Origin: Eunapius fragilis
Taxonomy: Eukaryota > Porifera > Demospongiae > Spongillida > Spongillidae
Length of the DNA: 64,000 bases
Assembly: GCA_963681505.1 (NCBI GenBank)
Contig: OY811974.1
Coordinates: 8,084,239 to 8,148,238, forward strand
Direction of reading: 5' to 3'
Made by a program: the position numbers and the translations under genes. Below are positions 58,790 through 64,000 of this stretch, in pieces; position 1 is the first letter of the stretch, and each line of letters opens with the position of its first letter. The notes under the pieces were generated by a model. It was not told where the DNA came from. It saw nothing but the letters and a program-made list of their open reading frames with translations, and did no database searches.

Positions 58790-58960
58790 GATTTCTGAAA
58801 TTTCAGATACACCAAACAGTATATGATTGGCATATCTGAAATTTCAGATACACCAAACATAGTATATGATTGGCATATCTGAAATTTCAGATACACCAAA
58901 CATAGTATATGTGAATGCGTTGCTTTTATTTTTTGGTTAATCTGAAATTTCAGGTATGCC
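58790..58960. repeat. Tandem TCTGAAATTTCAGA palindrome cluster
   Basis: Four copies, about 43 bp apart for the first three, of (T)CTGAAATTTCAG(A/G) followed by ATACACCAAACA(TAG)TATATG. The same palindrome marks the 165-bp tandem repeat at 46045-46460. Confidence 0.9.
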
Positions 58961-61340
58961 AAGCATGTTTAAAATTTAACATGTAATTCAGAATTTATTC
59001 CCCTATAATTTCCCTTATACCATTCAACAGATTTACACAAGGCAGTACAGGATTCTAAAAGGAATGCCATAGTTGCATCAAAAAACACGAAGATGAGCTT
59101 TTCTGAGTCTCCTCACACTCCTGCCATTTCTGCCATTTCTGCCATTTTGAACAGTCCTGAATATTAAATTTAAAAAACTTTCTTCTTGCACATTGTATTT
59201 GTATTCATTATCATTATATTTCATGCATTTCATGTATCACATCATATATGTCACATAATTATCTAATTCTTATGATACTGTGCAAGCATAATTCTGATCG
59301 TTGAAGATTTTAAGCAATTCAGTACAATTTTGCAGACAAAAGCACTGAGTTGCATTTCTGAGGCAATATCTTAAATTCCTGCAACATTCTAATTGGAATT
59401 GGAAATTCCACAATGAAATTGGAAGGAGTTTTAAGTCTGAAGAATGTGCGAACTCCTTTTGTTACATGGGTGTACAATACACTAAAAATAATAATTTCCT
59501 GCAGCAAACAGGCTGCAATGGTTGATGGATGGGTCAAATTCTTGGATTCGGTTCTTGGATTCGGACAGAGGAAGGATTAGAAGAAACAGATATTGTATTA
59601 AGATGAATCCAGAGCCCTTGATAAGGTGAAGCAGTTGTCTGTAATAAAAGGTGGCGGTGCAAAGGATGCTGCTGCTGGATTGCTTGAACAAGTGCCATCA
59701 CCATGCAGTGGATGAGGGGCAGTGGGAAAAAGTGGCACAAGACGAGGCTGACATGAATTCCAGTAGTGACTGGCATGCAAAGGCTTGGATTCCAGTGAAG
59801 ATTAAGAAATGATTCAAAGTGGGCATGTTAGAAGACCTAGGTTTGCGGGGCCATGCAGGAAGCTGAAGTAGATTGATCAGGATGATATCGATGAGACCCT
59901 ACTCCCTGATAATTTAGCTAGCTGTTTTGCTTTTGCCGTCCGCACTACTCGTGTAGGACGCACCACTTCTATCCCGACAAAATTTAAGCAATTAGTAGTA
60001 CCGTAAACTGGTATATACATGCATGGCAAAGACAATCGTAAACTTGAATTTAAAAATTAACGGGAGCACTTTTTGCAATCCGCCAGTCAGTTGATGTGGA
60101 AGCTATTATGCACAGTTTCACACGCTTTGATGATGGAAACTTGAAGAAGTGCGTGTACACAGCTTTGACGACAGGAAAAATCGAAATGCTCTATTTGCCA
60201 TCCTTGCATAGACTCGTTTCCTAGCTAGCTCGCCAGGGCAAAAGGTATAGCTATCACCATGCATGATTGTGCGTGTGCTCTGCAGGCCCGCTGGGATAAT
60301 TGATAAATAGCAACCTCAGTTCGCGTGTATGAGACCGTTGTATGCCCCGAGGAATGAGCACAGAGTAGTATGGCGTGCATGCAATTTAAATGTACAAGAA
60401 TCAGTTTAATAATGGGCAGACCAATTTTCCGTTGTAGAGGTTCTCTCTTACAAATGAAAACATTTCAGAGAAACAAACAACGTGCGTTATTGGTCTCTGT
60501 TTGCAGCTAAGACCGCAGGATTCAATACGCCAGCTGCTTTCCTGGGACTGAATCACGCGCAGAGCCAAACAAAGCAACTCAGAAATTGCATGAGTTAGGT
60601 ATAGAAAGAAACCATATTAAAATTGTTTACACTATGCAATGGAGCTGAGCAATAACATTACATGTTTCGTGTAAGATATCCAATAGTATTGTGTATAGCG
60701 AACACTATATTAACCATCACGAATGCACTACATGTACTTTCTGGACTATCGAAAGGAACTCTTTTGGTACGATTAAGCCTGGATGATGACGCTAACGCGA
60801 TATTTACTGTACAAAAAAGTTTCAGACGCTTTTTGTCCTAGGATTAAAATTATAACAATCAAAAGATGTGAGATCCTTGCATATTTTGCGATGCCAAAAC
60901 TTATACATAATAGTACCTATTGATAATCCTATGTCCCCTAAATATTTGGTTAACTTTAGCAATGCCGGATTCATCAATATGTATAAATTTGCAGTTCGCC
61001 AAGGAGCTATTGTAGTATAGAAACTGAGCATAGTCAGGTGTAAAGATGGTGTGGGCAGGAGTGGGCAGGAGTGGGGAAGGGAGGCACATACAGTTTTTTT
61101 CTTAGTTCATTGTGGTGGTAAGAGATACATAGCATTGGCTTCTGTACGTTCGATTCTCCGAGCTTCCATTGTGCAGAAAAATGTAAAAGATTTGAGCCAC
61201 AGTCTCATTCCAGATCAGAACAGAAACCTGTACTAATGAATGTGCTTACATGCTTCCAGATTGTTTCCATTCGTGGCTGGTTGACATGTATTTGCCAGCT
61301 GTGTTTCACTGTGGTAAGGCTGAATATGATTAGGTGTGCA

Positions 61341-61346
<6 letters not shown>
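58961..61346. other. Non-coding stretch, nothing recognised
   Basis: No convincing ORF or element over 2.4 kb. Minus frames at 59319-59780 and 60822-61089 lack diagnostic motifs (the latter has KFIHIDESGIAKVNQIF, perhaps a decayed protein fragment). Confidence 0.45.

Positions 61347-61384
<38 letters not shown>
61347..61384. repeat. (GT)n microsatellite
   Basis: About 19 GT units. Confidence 0.95.
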
Positions 61385-61385
<1 letters not shown>

Positions 61386-62288
61386 ATGTGTGTTTGTGTG
61401 TAGTTTGTGAGTGACTGAGACAGCCATAGAATTCTTCAAATATCAGTTTGGAACAGGAATATACAAAGCAATTCAGCATTCAAATAAAATGTAGTCAACA
61501 AAAGTCCATTGCTTGCAGCTGATTGAGGTGCCATGTGCTCTATATCTGCTCTGATAAGCAGCTCAATTATGACTCAAATTACATAACAATACCTTCAAAA
61601 AAGAAGCATCCATAAAGACTGTGTGGGTTTCAGAGTTTATAACCACCCCATCCCAGTGGCACATTCCACCCTCCTCCCTCCCCCCCCCACCCGTGCTGCC
61701 TCCCGCCAAGCAGGAGTAAGAAATTTTAGTCTTACCTGCATGAAAGCAAAACTTCACAGCTTTGCCCCCATGCAGACCAGATCGTGGTAAGCTTAGAGCA
61801 CTTCTTCATATACCCTAACTGGCAGGGTTATGCCCATCCCATATAAAATTTGGACTCTTGTCAATGTCGCCCATGTTTTAACCAATACATTCAACTCACC
61901 TGTGAATATGCCTGGAAGGTATGTATGAATGAGAAGCATGTTTTCTAGGATAGAGAAAACACAAGTAACATGTGCACATGCAACTGAGCTGACTGTCAGT
62001 TGTATCCACCATGATTTGTGTGTTGTATCATAACCTGAATCAATTCCATCTCTGATCTGAGTCATCAATATCTAACGAGGCTGCCATGTGTGGATAAAAC
62101 ATGTACACATGCACACGTAATAGACAGTACACATACCCATAGCGCAATGGTTGCACCCGGGTGAAAGTTTATGCATGTCTATCTGAGCAGATACGAAAGA
62201 CTGTCAGTGTATACATGATCCGAGTACGTGTGCAACATGTGCGCGTGTGTTGTGTGTGCACAAGTTTGTGAATGCGTGCGAGTGTGTG
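61385..62288. other. Non-coding stretch, nothing recognised
   Basis: No supported gene. Short ORFs (61563-61757, 61793-62068, minus) have no domain. Confidence 0.5.
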
Positions 62289-62843
62289 CAGTGGCGGATC
62301 CAGGATTTGGGAGGGGGGGGGGGGGGGGGGGCACAATGGAAGATGTGGCTATAGGTGGGGCAGAATAGGCAGAATAGTGAGCGGCGCCGCCCCGGAGAGG
62401 GTGCCCCCCTCCCGCCCAGCTAGGGGATATGGGGGAGCGCTGTAAGCTCCCCAGACCCCCTTAAGCTTTGCAATTTTAGCGTTTTGACATAAGAAATCCT
62501 ATAGCATTTATAACGAAATCTGTAAAAGACTGTAATCGCTGACGCTTTCCTCTTCTTCGGCACTCCGTTGCATGTGAAGTCGTTTGCAGAGCCGACCTGG
62601 TCTGCCTGGTCTTCGATTACTATAACGCAGCTAGCATTATCGCCATCACGACCTCCGCAGTTAAATAGGATTGTTCAATCTAAGCGCCCCCCCCCCCCCC
62701 CCCCCGCATTTGTTTACAATCATTGAATTGCTAACTAAAGGCGCCTGTATCCTCGCATTTGTGAATTGCTAATTAACGGGTGGGTGTGGGGGGGAGGGGC
62801 CTATTGTGCCCCCCCCGCCCCCCTTCCCCTGGATCCGCTACTG
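62289..62843. mobile_element. hAT-type MITE (555 bp)
   Basis: Ends CAGTGGCGGATCC... and ...GGATCCGCTACTG are inverted repeats of the hAT type. AGTGTGT occurs on both outer sides, close to the expected 8-bp target duplication. G and C runs just inside each end (62312-62331 and 62807-62824) would pair. A related short form occurs at 2765 and 6770 (GCAGATCCAG, GCGGATCCAG). No transposase. Confidence 0.8.
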
Positions 62844-64000
62844 CAGTGTGTACGTGTATATTATAATAAACATCTAACCCGCGAATCATGCAATTCCATC
62901 TCCCATGTGTTAGTCCTCGTTACCAAAAGATGTGACATCATCGTTTTAGTTCGGGAATAGGTCCGTGCCGCGGCTATATCCAGAGATAATATATATCTGC
63001 TATATCTTAAAGGCAAGTAACACCATCGGCATGCATGCTACGGGGAAGTACTCCATGCTTGCTGTTAGATGAAATCGACTAACCCCTCCGACTCCAGATT
63101 AAGTGTTTCCCCTCTGCGGTCTATTAACTCGTAAGTGCTAGTCACCTGATACAGATAACTAAAAAATATATATTTTTTGTATAAAGGAGTGATGTTTTCT
63201 GGCTTGTCGACCAAGGATTAAAGCTAGCTCCATCACAGCTGTCCGCCGACAAGCGCGTAGCTTCTTTATGATAGAAGCTTACAGGTATGCATGCATATTT
63301 CTACTTGTTAAATCGATCCGCATTTCCCCTTCTTACTGCTCCGCATTCGGCCCCTCATAATACTGCGCAGCATTCTGCTCCTCATACTATAGTCTTCTCA
63401 CATACGAGTTCCCATATGTGTCTGCATACTAGGATTGCTGCATACGTATCCGTAGAAAGGTTTTAGTCCCACGGATAAAATTATTTAGGACACAATTCGC
63501 ATGACAGGTCCCTAAACTTTACCTACTGTTCCCAGAGCTAAAAATGCATCCATGACTAACATGCATGCATGTGCTGTTGGATTTCAATTTCTCCACACCA
63601 AATGTAACTTTTAAAAGAAGACACAACTGAATTGACTTTCATCACCATGCATAAACTTTTTTAAAAATTGGTTGGTTTGAAGTGTGCTTTAAATATATTT
63701 CCATCGTCCAATACTGTAGAGCTTGAAGAAGGATTACGAATCTCCTTTTAAAATAAAAATCTGACTTAAGAGAAAAATGATACGAGGGATTTTAAAACGA
63801 GGGCGTAGGGGATACTAGCCTACGCATTTTTGTATCTTTTTGTTTCACTTCAGATTCACGTGGGAGTCACACCGATCGATTCCTCGCAGTGAAAATTCCT
63901 CATTAGCACCCAAGTACAATCTGTAGACCCTCGCGTCGCTAAAACCTAGAGCGATGTAGTTAACATTTTAACCCGGCCGTTCCAGAGATACGTGTGGTAG
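62844..64000. other. Non-coding stretch to the window end
   Basis: No gene, tandem repeat or inverted repeat recognised. Confidence 0.5.

Noticed and set aside
59319-59780. Cluster of minus-strand ORFs considered as a transposase
   Set aside because: Overlapping frames, no catalytic motif, no terminal repeats found.
62135-62175. CATAGCGCAATGGTTGCACCCGG considered as part of a tRNA gene
   Set aside because: No cloverleaf, no B-box GGTTCGAATCC at the right distance.

Overview
This window looks like nuclear DNA of an invertebrate animal, most likely a sponge or another early-branching metazoan. That is an inference from three things: very short introns with GT..AG ends (50-51 bp in two cases), a small Ig/FN3-type membrane protein, and a very high density of short palindromic MITEs, REL-type LINE remnants and a Ginger-type DNA transposon. 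The species cannot be named from the sequence alone. There is no rRNA, tRNA, CRISPR array or bacterial-style operon that I can support.

Layout. 1-770 (minus) holds a degraded copy of the 5' part of an Ig-domain membrane protein gene. 1.7-7.9 kb is a diverged ~2 kb direct segmental duplication carrying MITEs. 8.2-14.5 kb holds a second copy of the same gene, torn apart by two LINE-derived insertions, and then an apparently complete copy (12354-14452, five exons, about 320 aa): signal peptide, Ig-like domain, FN3-like domain, one membrane span and a short tail with two YxxI motifs. 14.8-16.15 kb is a broken Ty3/Gypsy fossil next to a LINE fragment. 16.8-20.2 kb is a host coiled-coil gene with an X-box-like motif just upstream of its first visible exon, a 26-bp minisatellite in one intron and a G-rich minisatellite at its 3' end that multiplies a splice-donor-like sequence. 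22.9-26 kb is a small acidic ORF followed by a 2.5 kb, 24-bp satellite.

27-33.7 kb is mobile-element territory: two near-perfect palindromic MITEs, a 3.45 kb Ginger-like transposon (88-bp terminal inverted repeats, integrase, Ulp1-like protease, CXC and PHD fingers), a 200-bp CA tract, LINE derivatives and another palindromic element. 35-48.8 kb contains scattered LINE pieces, MITEs, one convincing exon of a ConA/LamG-like jellyroll domain (39171-39707, minus), several tandem repeats, an intact LINE endonuclease-domain ORF (46.7 kb) and a tandemly duplicated mini-exon (48.0-48.2 kb).

49.4-57.6 kb is the most striking object: an 8.2 kb giant inverted repeat built like a foldback transposon, with ~0.8 kb unique outer arms, 2.3-3.5 kb polypyrimidine/polypurine satellite inner arms, and a 0.65 kb loop without coding potential. 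All the very long open frames here (up to 947 codons) are satellite artefacts. 58-64 kb is mostly non-coding with a GT-rich minisatellite, a palindromic TCTGAAATTTCAGA repeat cluster and a hAT-type MITE.

Host genes supported: the Ig/FN3 receptor-like gene, the coiled-coil gene, the jellyroll exon, and weakly two small hypothetical ORFs. Everything else recognisable is mobile or tandem-repeat DNA.
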